Shown here one piece after another: positions 9,504-20,872 of a stretch of 64,000 bases of DNA; within the stretch, counting starts at the first letter, position 1; each line of letters begins with the position of its first letter. The stretch covers positions 667,501-731,500 of the forward strand of contig CAJNDT010003157.1 in NCBI GenBank assembly GCA_905221615.1. The letters are read 5' to 3'. The notes beneath the pieces are model-generated. The model did not search any database. It saw only the letters and a program-made list of their open reading frames with translations, and was not told where the DNA came from. The stretch comes from Symbiodinium sp. CCMP2592. Lineage: Eukaryota > Sar > Dinophyceae > Suessiales > Symbiodiniaceae. Position numbers and translations under genes: made by a program.

Positions 9504-11746
9504 TCACAAGGGCGGGGAGAGCTTCTCGATCACTTCTTGGGCACACCTGTCTAGGAAAATCGAAAGGATGCTTTGGGACGTGTGTCAATACAGCTATTCC
9601 GCAACAAGTTTCAGGCTTGCGGGGTTTCCGTGCGATCTCCAAACTCCCTTTGCCCAGCTTTCTTCGAACCCAGATCCCAGTCCGCGCCTGGCCCCGCTTT
9701 CATACGCACCATGTGCTGTCCCGAAGTACTTTGGGTGCGTATGCTCTCCACCAAAGAAGACTCTTCCAAATGGCTTGCCGAGCATCCCAAACGCATCTAG
9801 CGGCTGACCGGCGGACAGATAGGACCATGAGCCCAAAAAGCGCCGATCTCGCCCCCAGTTCGTCAAGTTGGTCTCTACGGGATCTGGAACATCGCGACCC
9901 AGGCAGCGGCGCAACAAGTTCATGACCTTTTCCGGCGCAGAAGTATTTGAGAAACCGTCTGCCACAATCCAGGCCACCAAAGAGCGGCTCGAACGCGGCT
10001 GGTTGGGGTAGAAGGCCACAATGCTCTGCTCCTCGTATGGCACAACCCAAAGGCAAACTAGACAATCGATTTAAAGAGTCTTGGACCAAGGACTTGAGAG
10101 AGCTTCTCACACATCCTCATCTTCAACAACAACCACAACAAGAATAACAACAGCAACAACAGCAACGGTAACAACCTTTTTGACTGAATATTAGAGTCAT
10201 ATTCGTCACCAACACTGTCATCACCATCATCACCACCATCACCCATCACCAACATCGTCACTATCACCATTACCATCATCATCGCTGCCACTCGCCGCCA
10301 TCGTTATCGTAATTACACCTGTCTTGATCCCGTGCTTGAGCCTCCTCATCATCATCAGCATGTCAATAGAACACGTGCAAGCTAACGTTCATAACCGTCC
10401 ATCCACCAACATACCGATGCCATCGACGCAAAACAATTGGCAGCAATGCTTGTTCAAGCACACTTATTGCATGGATGCTGCGTGAAGTAAGAGGCTACCA
10501 GCCTGCCACAGAAGCCCGGCAAGGGCTTGTGCCAAGGCTCCCAATCGTTCAGGACGGCATTCCGATATCCATCACGCTCAGGTGGCCACAGACAGTGAAC
10601 TCCATGCTTCAGAGTTTCCCAAGTATCGTTGTCAAACGTCAAGATGCACTTCTCCACATGCCCGAATCCCATCCGTTGAATGGCTTCTTGCTTTTCCTGC
10701 GGAAGCTCCGGCTTGAATCGAATCTGTCCTGACTTCAGCACACCCACGGACACTGTGAACACCACCGTGCGTGCCTGCAGCTTATCCCCATTCTCCAAGG
10801 TGATCTCCACATGGTCATCGTGACTGGTCGCCTCCTTCACTGCTGCACCATGCTGAATCTCCAAGCCCGGAACCTCCTTCAGCATCGCGTCAACGATGGA
10901 AGAATACCCGTGGGGCAATGGGATGCAGTCGTGACCGAAACCGTCTTCGGCCTGGACAAAGCCATTTGCACTCGCGGTGTATAAGTCCGGACTTCCGACA
11001 CCCGACGACATCTCGCGCTTCTTGAATTCAAACATTGTTTGCATCATTGCTGCATCATGCTCTTTCTGCTGTGCCCATTTCTGGAACTCTTCATCCAACA
11101 AAGCCCCCAGTGACTTTTCGTCGGCTTGGTCGCCGACTGCCTCTTTGTCCGTGAAACTGTCAAACGCACTTTCCATTTCTTCGAACGCTTGCTTCTCGGT
11201 GGGGGAAGCTTCCGACCCGTGCAAATGCCTCAACGGCAGTACCTCCCACTGCCACTTAGGATCGGACATCCAATCCTTGTCCAGCATCAAACCTTTCTCT
11301 GTCGCAAAATCATGGATCACCTTCGCAGACAGGTCAGATATACGGTCAGACGCATGCGGATTCTGAGCTAACAGCCCTCTGCATGAAACACATTGAAACA
11401 AGAAACAACACGCAACGCCAAGCGGCATTCCCTGGTCCGCCGTGGATCCAGGTTGTGCCCCAATCGACAATTGAGCCGTCTTTCTGCACGACGGTTTTGG
11501 CGCGTCCTCCTCAATCAGAAGCCGCATGCAGCCAACTCTCACAATCGAAGAATCGAAGACTTCACTACCTAAAGCCGCGCACTTGCTGAAAATCTACAGC
11601 ACTTGTAATCGCAGTGAGAACTGGCCTGTTCTGTCTGTGGCCTCCAGGACTTTGATGCGATGCTGCCGCATGCCATCGCTGGCGCGGATGTGCTTCGCAC
11701 ATGAGATGCCCGATATCCCTGCTCCGACGATCACCACGTCCAGCAT
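9504..11746 (-). CDS. Flavin-containing amine oxidase AO1 (multi-exon)
   Basis: FAD-dependent amine/polyamine oxidase family; members oxidise C-N bonds to imines and release H2O2. Exon 1 (11746-11626) encodes MLDVVIVGAGISGISCAKHI, the dinucleotide-binding motif; the frame stays open upstream with an Arg/Ser-rich stretch that may be a targeting peptide or UTR. Exon 2 (11509-11424) carries the GGRAK...WIHGGPGNA motif. Exon 3 runs from 11320 to about 10480. Exon 4 (about 10031-9688) encodes the C-terminal FAD motif FFGGEHTHPKYFGTAHGAYE. The last exon (9546-9504) encodes CAQEVIEKLSPPL and a stop. Introns 1, 2 and the last begin with GC and end with AG; joining them restores DRTG|GRAK, GNA|VIHDF and ESGAR|CAQE. 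The exon 3 donor is unresolved. The expected protein is about 480 aa, normal for the family. Substrate unknown. Confidence 0.82.
10120..10310. repeat. CAA and CAT microsatellites in an AO1 intron
   Basis: Imperfect (CAA/AAC)n at about 10120-10170 and (CAT/CAC)n at about 10205-10300, within the intron between AO1 exons 3 and 4. Confidence 0.8.
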
Positions 11747-12555
11747 CTTGCTGCTGCTTAATACCTTCGCACGAAGCTGAACATGAAACACTTTGGGCAG
11801 TGTTACTTGTCCGAGTGCCCGACGCTGCGCGGGACAGAAGCTGCTGAAGTTGAGGAGCGACCTCGACAAGCTCTGCCGTGCTGAACACCCCGTGGTGGGT
11901 TTATCTTCGTAAAGAGACTGCCGTGAAGTGAAACGCAGAGCCAAATCTGTGACTGAATGCCGACATAGTCACTACGCTCGGAACTCCAGAGTACGACTCC
12001 GAGGAGCAGCAATGCTACCCCGAAACTTCGCCTGCTGCGCTGATCAACCCCACGTGTGTGCTGCATGCTAGCACAGCTTGAGCAAGACAGCTGGTGATCG
12101 AGCATTCGTTGTTGAGCAGCCTATGCTTCATGCTCACAAGAGACTGCCAAATCTTCGACTGTGTACAACTGCACGTCCGCTTCAATTTTGCTCGGATGCT
12201 CTGGGTCACCTGTTGCCGGCACCCTGCTCTTGCTTCTTCTCGCTAACGACTCAACAGAGTCTGTAAACATGCATCTTGCCTACATGGCATGTCTGCCACT
12301 CATGTGCAAGCACCAATCTATGACATAGCTGAAGAGTCTCTGTGAAATACCACAAGCACCCTCCAGTGCCTCTATGAATTCAACAGGCAGTCGCACCGTA
12401 CGAGATTGTACGACCTGCTAAAACCCGCCTTCACAAGTGAAACATCCCGGCATCAGAAAGTGTTAAGAAATCAAACTTCGGAACGCTCAGTGCCCACAAA
12501 CACAACGTGCTTGAGCTGGGGCCCGCATCGCCCGGGCCGTGGTCCATGGCCCTCG
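11747..12555. other. AO1 upstream / GMC-A downstream spacer
   Basis: About 11747-11890 resembles the region upstream of the AO2 and AO3 start ATGs (shared CCCGACGCTGCGCGGGACAG), so it is transcribed 5' UTR or a leader-coding exon. The remainder to the GMC-A stop has no recognised feature. Confidence 0.5.
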
Positions 12556-14428
12556 TCATGCCCTCTCACGTATGAAGTGCGCTGCCCGCTCGCCGATCAT
12601 GATGACCGCGGCGTTGATGTTGGCCGTTACTATGCCCGGCATGACCGAGGCATCAGCCACCCGCAGCCCACTCACGCCACAGACGCGAAGCTTGAGGTCG
12701 AGCACAGCTTCGGTGTCACCATCGCATCCCATCCGGGCCGTGCCACAATGATGGTACACGGTGTTGGCGTGGCGTCGAATGTACTCGGCGATGTACTCCT
12801 CCGAGTCTGGTGGGTGATTAATCAACGGATCCAGCACCTCGCTCTCAAGCCAGCCTTGGAACGCCGGGGCATTGACGACCTCCCGAGCCATGCGGTGTGC
12901 GGCTATACCCACCTGGATGTCATGCATGTCCTTCAGGTAGCAAGGATCCAGTGCCGGATGCTCGGAAGGGCTTTTGGATCTCAGCCACAGGCGCCCGCGA
13001 CTCCTGGTCAAGAGGAGGGTGGGAAATAGCAAGATGCCTTCCGAAACCTCCTGTCGCGCTGGGATCTTTGGCCACAATGACGTAAAGGGAAATTCACTGA
13101 GGAAGAACGGAAGCATGTGGAATTGGACATCGTTTCCCCTCTCCGGCATGCTGCCAGGGGTCTTGGACTGGGTGAAAGCCACAGCCGTCACCGGTGGAAA
13201 GCTGAAGACACCTGTCCCACGAGGGTATTGCCATAGACCTCAGTATCAAGTCATCGGTCAGCTGCCTGAGAAATCTGTCAACTGGACCCAATCAGCCCCG
13301 TAAACTCAGCGCAGAACTGCGGCCGAAGGCCAAGCTGAAGGGTCGAGCGGGGTTGAAGTGCATTGGCCTCTTGGCCTGGAACTTCATCTCCCACATCACA
13401 TGATCTTGAAGATTCTCACCCACGGGAAGATCAACCTCGCATTCGATACCCACATCCGTAAGATGAGCCTTGGGCCCAATGCCTGAAAGCATCAGCAGCT
13501 GTGGCGTTGCAATGGCACCGCAGCATAGGACGACCTCACACCTGGCACGAGCGCATCCAGGTGCCCCCCTCCTTTGGAACATCACCGCGCTGGCGCGCTT
13601 GCCCTCAAGCACGACGCGGGTTGCCAAGGACTCGGTAAGAACCGTCAGGTTTTGGCGGTTCATTGCACCAGTCTTGTAGAGGTACGCAGTTGCCGTGTCG
13701 TACCGCAGGCCATCCTTCACGTTCGCCTGAACCATGGCTGCACCTTCCTGCAGCAGACCGTTGTAGTCCGGATTGGTGGGGATTCCGCACTGGCTGCAAG
13801 CGTCCAGGAAAAGTTGGCACGTGGGCTCACTGGCCAACTCGCCCCTGCTGGCATCGCTGACCTGGATCGGCCCTCCAGAACCCCGTAGGTCGTGTGGGTC
13901 CGGGCCATTGAATTGCTCCGACTTGCGGAAGTACGGCAGCACATCCTTCCAACCCCAACCTTTGCAGTGCAAGCGCTTCTCCCAGTCGTCAAAGGTTCGT
14001 GGATCTCCGCGAACCCAAACCATGGAATTTATCGAGCTGCAGCCTCCAAGAAGCTTGCCTCGTGGACAGTGATGTGATCGACCCCCAGTCACCTCCTGCT
14101 CCACGGTCTCATACTTCCAGTCCCTGTCACTGTGCGGCAGACGGGCACAACCAAAGAAGGGCGACTGCACTGCCCAGTCTTGGTTGCCACCACCGGCCTC
14201 GATCAAGAGAACAGACAAAGTCGGATCCTCGCTGAGCCTAGATGCAACGACACAGCCCGCTGAACCACCACCGACGATGACGTAGTCGTACTGCCCGTCA
14301 CGAGCCTCTGGCTCGGCCGCTCTCGCGGCAACGACGCCCATGTCTGGGACGAAGGAGCTCGCGTTCAGCCTTGCGGTTCCTGCTCGAGCCTGCAATAAGT
14401 GCGATGGAAGGAGCCGATACAAAGACAT
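12556..14428 (-). CDS. GMC-family FAD oxidoreductase A (choline/alcohol dehydrogenase-like)
   Basis: Glucose-methanol-choline oxidoreductase. I place the start at the ATG at 14428 (MSLYRLLPSHLLQARAG); the frame extends to a GTG at 14443. Exon 1 (14428 to about 13305) encodes the FAD motif DYVIVGGGSAGCVVASRL near residue 48, then LLIEAGG, the GMC signature around GGCSSINSMVWVRG, and QLLMLSGIGP. A short intron follows (about 13310-13250; candidate GT donor after ...SSALS and an acceptor before GGTCTATGG), after which the frame runs through RGTGVFSFPPVTAVAFTQS to the stop at 12556. The C-terminal exon has the family's catalytic pair: His in YHHCGTARMG and Asn in TANINAA. Total about 600 aa, the usual GMC length. 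The Arg-rich N-terminus could target an organelle. It lies between two amine oxidase genes on the same strand. Substrate not determinable. Confidence 0.82.
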
Positions 14429-14599
14429 CAAAGCGGAAAACACTCTCTGTCTAACCTTCTCCTCCCACCTCCCTTGTGAAGCTACAGCCTAAAAGCGAAT
14501 GCGAAAACTACATGTATCATGGCAGCAAGAAAAGCAAGTATGCGGAATCCCATGTCCTAGCAAAAGACAGCATCTGCTCCTGTTTCTACTCTGCTCAAA

Positions 14600-14614
14600 G
14601 CTTGTACCACAAGC
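14600..14614. promoter_or_regulatory. Conserved 3' stem-loop of AO2
   Basis: GCTTGTACCACAAGC, identical to the AO1 element, 62 bases downstream of the AO2 stop and preceded on the plus strand by TGTTTCTACTCTGCTCAAA, which is shared with AO4. Confidence 0.6.
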
Positions 14615-14675
14615 CAAGACTAAGAACCAAGGCTGATAGAATGCTTGCCCCTCATGGGTGCAATGAAATAAAGCT

Positions 14676-17001
14676 TTACGAAGGCCGGGAGAGCGCATCG
14701 ATCACCTCTTGGGCACACCTGTGCAGGGAAATCGGAACGTACGTCTGTACAGAAATACAGCTATTCCGCAACAAGTTTCAGGCTTGCGGGGTTTCCACGA
14801 GGGTTTTTTGTCCTTCAGTTCGATCTCCAAACTCCCTTTGCCCAGCTTTCTTCGAGCCCAGATCCCAGTCCGCGCCTGGCCCCGCTTTCATACGCACCAT
14901 GTGCTGTCCCGAAGTACTTTGGGTGCGTATGCTCTCCGCCAAAGAAGACTCTTCCAAATGGCTTGCCGAGCATCCCAAACGCATCTAGCGGCTGACCGGC
15001 GGACAGATAGGACCAGGAGCCCAAAAAGCGCCGATCTCGCCCCCAGTTCGTCAAGTTGGTCTCTACGGGATCTGGAATGTCGCGACCCAGGCAGCGGCGC
15101 AACAAGTTCATGACCTTCTCCGGCGCAGAAGTATTTGAGAAACCGTCTGCCACAATCCAGGCCACCAAAGAGCGGCTTGAGCGCGGCTGGTTGGGGTAGA
15201 AGGCCACAATACTCTGCTCCTTGTATGGCACGAAAACAAGGTCAAGCCGGGAACCCGAAAACCCAGGCGAAGAGAATACTGCCAGACTGGAAGTCCGCAC
15301 GATTCTTTTCTCACGTCCAGCAATCTTCGAGTTGCGGCAGCGTCCTGCCCTTGTCACCCCGCCGTAACCTGCGCACCGTCCGCGCACCCGATATCGCGCT
15401 CCCGCCCCTTGTCCCCGCCCTTCCCCGCGCACCGTCCGCACACCCGATATCGCGCTCCCGCCCCTTGTCCGTGCGCACCGTCCGCGCACCCGATATCGCG
15501 CTCCCGCCCCTTGTCACCGCCCTCCCCCGCGCACCGTCCGTGCACCCGATATCGCGCTCCCGCCCCTTGTCCACGCCCGCGCACCGTCCGCGCACCCGAT
15601 ACCCCGCGCACCGTCCGCGCACCCGATATCAAGGCCCGTCCAGCGGTTAGTCCCCCAAAAGCTCTTCCGTTAAGAGAGGGCCCGACATCGCGCACCTCGC
15701 GTTGGAGCACTAAACGAGAACCCAACCCCAGAGGCGTTTTCGGGAACAAACTAGACAACCACAAAAGACCGTGAACAGCTCGCGCCAAGGCTCCCAATCG
15801 TTCAGGACGGCATTCCGATATCCATCACGCTCAGGTGGCCACAAACAGTGAACTCCATGCTTCAGAGTTTCCCAAGTATCGCTGTCAAACGTCAAGATGC
15901 ACTTCTCCACATGCCCGAATCCCATCCGTTGAATGGCTTCTTGCTTTTCCTGCGGAAGCTCCGGCTTGAATCGAATCTGTCCTGACTTCAGCACACCCAC
16001 GGACACTGTGAAAACCACTGTGCGTGCCTGCAGCTTGTCCCCATTCTCCAAGGTGATCTCCACGTGGTTGTCGTGACTGGTCACCTCCTTAACCGCTGCG
16101 TCGTACTGAACATCCAAGTCCGGAACCTCTTCCAGCAACGCTCGAACGATGGAAGAATACCCGTGGGGCAGTGGGATGCAATCGTGACCGAAACCGTCTT
16201 CGGCCTGGACAAAGCCATTTGCACTCGCGGTGTATAAGTCCGGACTTCCGACGCCCGACGACATCTCGCGCTTCTTAAATTCAAACATTGTTTGCATCAT
16301 TCCTGCATCATGCTCTTTCTGCTGCGCCCATTTCTGGAACTCTTCATCCAACAAAGCCCCCAATGACTTTTCGTCGGCTTGGTCGCCGACTGCCTCTTTT
16401 TCTGTGAAGCCGTCAAATGCCTTCTCCATTTCGTCGAACGCTTGCTTCTCGGCGGGGGAAGCTTCCGACCCGTGCAAATGCCTCAACGGCAGTACCTCCC
16501 ACTGCCACTTAGGATCGGACATCCAATCCTTGTCCAGCATCAAACCTTTCTCTGTCGCAAAATCATGGATCACCTTCGCAGACAGGTCAGATAGACGGTC
16601 AGACGCATGCGGATTCTGAGCCTAACAGCCCTCTGCATGAAACACATTGAAACCAGAAACAACACGCAACGCCAAGCGGCATTCCCTGGTCCGCCGTGGA
16701 TCCAGGTTGTGCCCCAATCGACAATTGAGCCGTCTTTCTGCACGACGGTCTTGGCGCGTCCTCCTTCAATCAGAAGCTGCATGCAGCCAACTCTCACAAT
16801 CGAAGAATCGAAGACTCCATTACCTAAAGCCTCGCACTCGCTGAAAATCTACGGCACGTGTAATCGCAGTGAGAACTGGCCTGTTCTGTCTGTGGCCTCC
16901 AGGACTTTGATGCGATGCTGCCGCATGCCATCGCTGGCGCGGATGTGCTTCGCACAGGAGATGCCCGATATCCCTGCTCCGACGATCACCACGTCCAGCA
17001 T
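14676..17001 (-). CDS. Flavin-containing amine oxidase AO2 (multi-exon)
   Basis: Paralogue of AO1 with the same architecture. Exon 1 17001-16881 (121 nt, FAD motif); exon 2 16763-16678 (86 nt, GGRAKTVVQKDG...GNA); exon 3 from 16573 to about 15770; exon 4 about 15219-14876 (344 nt, GEHTHPKYFGTAHGAYE); last exon 14718-14676 (CAQEVIDALSRPS, stop). The last intron is 157 nt with GC at its 5' end and AG at its 3' end. No internal frameshift is seen, so this copy looks functional. The intron between exons 3 and 4 holds a GC-rich minisatellite (15372-15634) that is absent from the other copies. Exon 3 differs from AO1 at scattered positions (for example ALLEEVPDLDVQYDAAVKEV versus AMLKEVPGLEIQHGAAVKEA). 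An Arg/Ser-rich in-frame stretch precedes the chosen ATG. Substrate unknown. Confidence 0.84.
15372..15634. repeat. GC-rich minisatellite in an AO2 intron
   Basis: Six copies of a core CGCACCGTCCGCGCACCCGA followed by TATCGCGCTCCCGCCCCTTG in the first four, spaced about 46-56 bp with variable linkers; the fifth and sixth are truncated. It lies wholly inside the AO2 intron between exons 3 and 4. Frames through it are non-genic. Confidence 0.9.
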
Positions 17002-17931
17002 CTTGCTGCTGCTTACCTTCGCACGAAGCTGAACATGAACCACTTTGGGCAGTGTTACTTGTCCGAGTGCCCGACGCTGCGCGGGACAGAAGCTGCGAAA
17101 GTTGAACAAAGACCTCGACAAGTGTTGCCGTGCTGAGCCTATCCTGACCAAACCTACGGAAAAGACACACCTCTGGACCGAGGCTGAGCTGAGCAGGCCA
17201 TCGCAAGTGCGCGACTAAACCCCCGTGCGACCACTGAGCTCAAGACCCTGAGAGAGCGAAACAGAAGCGCTCTGAAAGGTGTACAGCAGGTTGCGGCGAG
17301 TGCGATGCAGCTAGAGCCAGACTGCTGCCGTGCGAGCACCACCTTCGTCACTGAATGGTTCTGCACCATGCTCAAACGGCACTCTCAAGACCTTCTGCTA
17401 GACCTTCTGCTATGTGCTTGCTGATTTCTGCTCCAATGGAATGAAATGTGAGATCGAAGTGGTCGGCTCCGGTCACCCGCTTGTATACTGTAATCCATAC
17501 TGCATGCTCCTCGCGGGTGTGGAACACATCCGCGAGGCTGTCCCCTGCAGATTGGCCCTGGCCTGGAACAAACATCTAAGCCTCTCAGCATGCAGCCCTA
17601 AGTTTCCAAAAATGTCACTTCTGCAACTACATGGCCGGCTTCCCACCTTTACATATGTAGAGTAGTTCGCAGCAAAGCGCAAGGACAAATCGGAGGATTC
17701 AGATTTAACAGGGCAGCTGCAGAGTCCAAGACTTTGCAAGCGAGACTTCTGGCCACCAGTACTGGGAATCATTGGCGCCTTTCTTGTTCTGACTCGTCTC
17801 ACCGCTGCGGATGATGAAACCGTAAGTGCAATCTAAGACCTCGCGGTGAAAGACTCCATCTGCTGTCCAAGCTGAACACCGAAACCCCACCTCGATTAGA
17901 ATCTGAAAGGGTTCTACACGCGCTTGTACCA

Positions 17932-17946
17932 CAAGCCAACGTCTGT
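17932..17946. promoter_or_regulatory. Orphan copy of the AO 3' stem-loop
   Basis: GCTTGTACCACAAGC, identical to the element downstream of AO1, AO2 and AO4, but about 1.1 kb downstream of GMC-B and upstream of AO2. It is followed on the plus strand by a CAA...GAAGGCC stretch loosely like the AO 3' flank. Confidence 0.5.
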
Positions 17947-18109
17947 CGAAGGCCGAGCCATGCGAACCCTGTGCGTGCGTCATATCAGCTATCTCATCAA
18001 GAGGGCTTTCTAACAACAAGCCAAGCCGCTCTAGAACAGAAGCTGTCTGTCTTGAAATGACATTGACATCGTGTCGAACCCGCAGGAATCCCAACCTCTT
18101 TGTAGCTTT

Positions 18110-18350
18110 TTCAGCACTGGACGACCGTGCCTACTTCCTCAATAGCATGGCATGTCCTCGACTCAGGCACAAGCGCCTGCAGTTTGCTATTGTGACAGTT
18201 CTGGCACAGAGCGCCTGAGCCTGAAGACATGGCCTCACAATCTCCAATAGGAATCGCCGGATTGAAACACTGTCAAGTCACGTATCTGATATCTGTGAAC
18301 TCACAGGACACGTGACAGCCGGCGGCTACAGATGCCTTCGAACTGTGGAC
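18110..18350. repeat. Dispersed duplicate block, copy 1
   Basis: Shares with 27240-27570 the anchors CAGCACTGGACGACC, CATGGCATGTCCTCGACTCA (one change), GGCCTCACAATCTCCAA, CGCCGGATTGAAACACTGTC and GGCGGCTACAGAT, in the same order and orientation. Non-coding. Confidence 0.65.
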
Positions 18351-18988
18351 AACCAAATGCGCAAGCACTTGCGGTTGCGTTGACGCTGGCCATGCGCACG
18401 GCAATATGGGGTGCGAGCGAAGCGGCATCATCCCCAACCCCACAACACTCCAGCTTTTGTCGCTTCGTCAAGCAAACTGCGACAAACTACCACATAAAGG
18501 CTTTCGGGAGTTATCTGTGTTTCAACACTCTGATGTCAACTTAAGCTACAAGATTGTTCCAAGCACGTGCTTGCTTGATCAACAAGTCGTTGGACCCACA
18601 TCCTGCATTTGCATCTGTCGTCAGGCACTGGACGACAATAATGCTTGATGTCCATGACTTCACAAACAACTGACGGTGAACCACTCGGGTGCAAACATGA
18701 CCAGCAATCATCTGCGTATAACTGTCCGGTACCATTGAGGGAAACATGACTGACTTTCGCCAACTACCTCCACTGTAATACTTGCTTTCTAGTCTCTTAC
18801 GCAGCCTTATCCTCTATGTAGGCCTGATCCAGCTCCAGCACCCAGTAGTCAAGACAGAAGACAAAAACACTCTGACAATCTGCACTGGCTGCTAGCAGGC
18901 AGGCCTCAGGACTTTACAACCTCTGCACAATCAACGACAAACAGCTGCATCAGGTGCCCACTCCTCTGAGGCCACAGGGCCTCCACCG

Positions 18989-20872
18989 GCATCGCCCGGG
19001 CCGTGGTCCATGGCCCTCGTCATGCCCTCTCACGTATGAAGTCCGCTGCCCGCTCGCCGATCATGATGACCGCGGCGTTGATGTTGGCCGTCACTATGCC
19101 CGGCATGGCCGAGGCATCAGCCACCCGCAGCCCACTCACGCCACGGACGCGAAGCTTGAGGTCGAGCACAGCTTCGGTGTCACCATCGCATCCCATCCGG
19201 GCAGTGCCACAATGATGGTACACGGTGTTAGCGTGGCGTCGAATGTACTCGGCGATGTACTCCTCTGACTCTGGTGGGTGATTAATCAACGGATCCAGCA
19301 CCTCGCTCTCAAGCCAGCCTTGGAACGCCGGGGCATTGACGACCTCCCGAGCCATGCGGTGTGCGGCTATACCCACCTGGATGTCATGCATGTCCTTCAG
19401 GTAGCAAGGATCCAGTGCCGGATGCTCGGAAGGGCTTTTGGATCTCAGCCACAGGCGCCCGCGACTCCTCGTCAAGAGGAGGGTGGGAAATAGCAAGATG
19501 CCTTCCGAAACCTCCTGTCGCGCTGGGATCTTTGGCCACCATGACGTAAAGGGAAATTCACTGAGGAAGAACGGAAGCATGTGGAATTGGACATCGTTTC
19601 CCCTCTCCGGCATGCTGCCAGGGGTCTTGGACTGGGTGAAAGCCACAGCCGTCACCGGCGGAAAGCTGAAGACACCTGTCCCACGAGGGTATTGCCATAG
19701 ACCTCAGTATCAAGTCATAGGTCAGCTGCCTGAGAAATCTGTCAACTGGACCCAATCAGCCCCGTAAACTCAGCGCAGAACTGCGGCCGAAGGCCAAGCT
19801 GAAGGGTCGAGCGGGGTTGAAGTGCATTGGCCTCTTGGCCTGGAACTTCATCTCCCACATCACATGATCTTGAAGATTCTCACCCACGGGAAGATCAACC
19901 TCGCATTCGATACCCACATCCGTAAGATGAGCCTTGGGCCCAATGCCTGAAAGCATCAGCAGCTGTGGCGTTGCAATGGCACCGCAGCATAGGACGACCT
20001 CACGCCTGGCACGAGCGCATCCAAGTGCCCCCCTCCTTTGGAACATCACCGCGCTGGCGCGCTTGCCCTCAAGCACGACGCGGGTTGCCAAGGACTCGGT
20101 AAGAACCGTCAGGTTTTGGCGGTTCATTGCACCAGTCTTGTAGAGGTACGCAGTTGCCGTGTCGTACCGCATGCCATCCTTCACGTTCGCCTGAACCATG
20201 GCTGCACCTTCCTGCAGCAGACCGTTGTAGTCCGGATTGGTGGGGATTCCGCACTGGCTGCAAGCGTCCAGGAAAAGTTGGCACGTGGGCTCACTGGCCA
20301 ACTCGCCCCTGCTGGCTACGCTGACCTGGATCGGCCCTCCAGAACCCCGTAGGTCGTGTGGGTCCGGGCCATTGAATTGCTCCGACTTGCGGAAGTACGG
20401 CAGCACATCCTTCCAACCCCAACCTTTGCAGTGCAAGCGCTTCTCCCAGTCGTCAAAGGTTCGTGGATCTCCGCGAACCCAAACCATGGAATTTATCGAG
20501 CTGCAGCCTCCAAGAAGCTTGCCTCGTGGACAGTGATGTGATCGACCCCCAGTCACCTCCTGCTCCACGGTCTCATACTTCCAGTCCCTGTCACTGTGCG
20601 GCAGACGGGCACAACCAAAGAAGGGCGACTGCACTGCCCAGTCTTGGTTGCCACCACCGGCCTCGATCAAGAGAACAGACAAAGTCGGATCCTCGCTGAG
20701 CCTAGATGCAACGACACAGCCCGCTGAACCACCACCGACGATGACGTAGTCGTACTGCCCGTCACGAGCCTCTGGCTCGGCCGCTCTCGCGGCAACGACG
20801 CCCATGTCTGGGACGAAGGAGCTCGCGTTCAGCCTTGCGGTTCCTGCTCGAGCCTGCAATAACTGCGATGTG
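18989..20872. repeat. Segmental duplicate of 12525-14408 (GMC-B unit)
   Basis: The sequence from GCATCGCCCGGGCCGTGG to CTGCAATAA.TGCGATG is almost identical to 12525-14408, with about one difference per hundred bases by eye; similarity stops abruptly at both ends. The offset between the copies is 6464 bp. Confidence 0.9.
19020..20862 (-). CDS. GMC-family FAD oxidoreductase B
   Basis: Near-identical paralogue of GMC-A, with the same exon 1 (FAD motif DYVIVGGGSAGCVVASRL, GGCSSINSMVWVRG), the same short intron near 19715-19775 and the same C-terminal exon (YHHCGTARMG, TANINAA, stop at 19020). Replacements relative to A are few, for example Asp to Val in IQVS(D/V)ASRG, Leu to Met in KDG(L/M)RYD and Val to Ala in ADAS(V/A)MPG. 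Homology with A ends just 5' of codon LQARAGT, where the minus strand reads TTATTGCAG|G, a possible 3' splice site; no in-frame upstream ATG is seen here. Either an upstream exon is missing from my model, translation starts at an internal Met (VPDMGVVAAR), or the copy is 5'-truncated. Catalytic residues are intact. Confidence 0.75.

Larger units (their letters stand above)
17002..19019. other. Spacer between AO2 and GMC-B
   Basis: About 17002-17155 is the AO2 leader region, similar to that of AO1. At 17932-17946 there is another GCTTGTACCACAAGC stem-loop without an adjacent AO gene, possibly the 3' relic of a lost copy. About 18110-18350 is related to 27240-27570. No credible coding frame. 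Confidence 0.5.

Noticed and set aside
11509-11515. One-base deletion in AO1 relative to AO2, apparently shifting frame just before GGRAK
   Set aside because: The missing base lies in the intron, upstream of the AG acceptor. The acceptor is still AG|GAGGACGCG, so the coding frame is unchanged.
15354-15797. CRISPR-like regularly spaced repeats and open frames across them
   Set aside because: The spacers are variable short linkers, not unique 30-mers. The array sits in a eukaryotic intron and there are no cas genes. It is a minisatellite.
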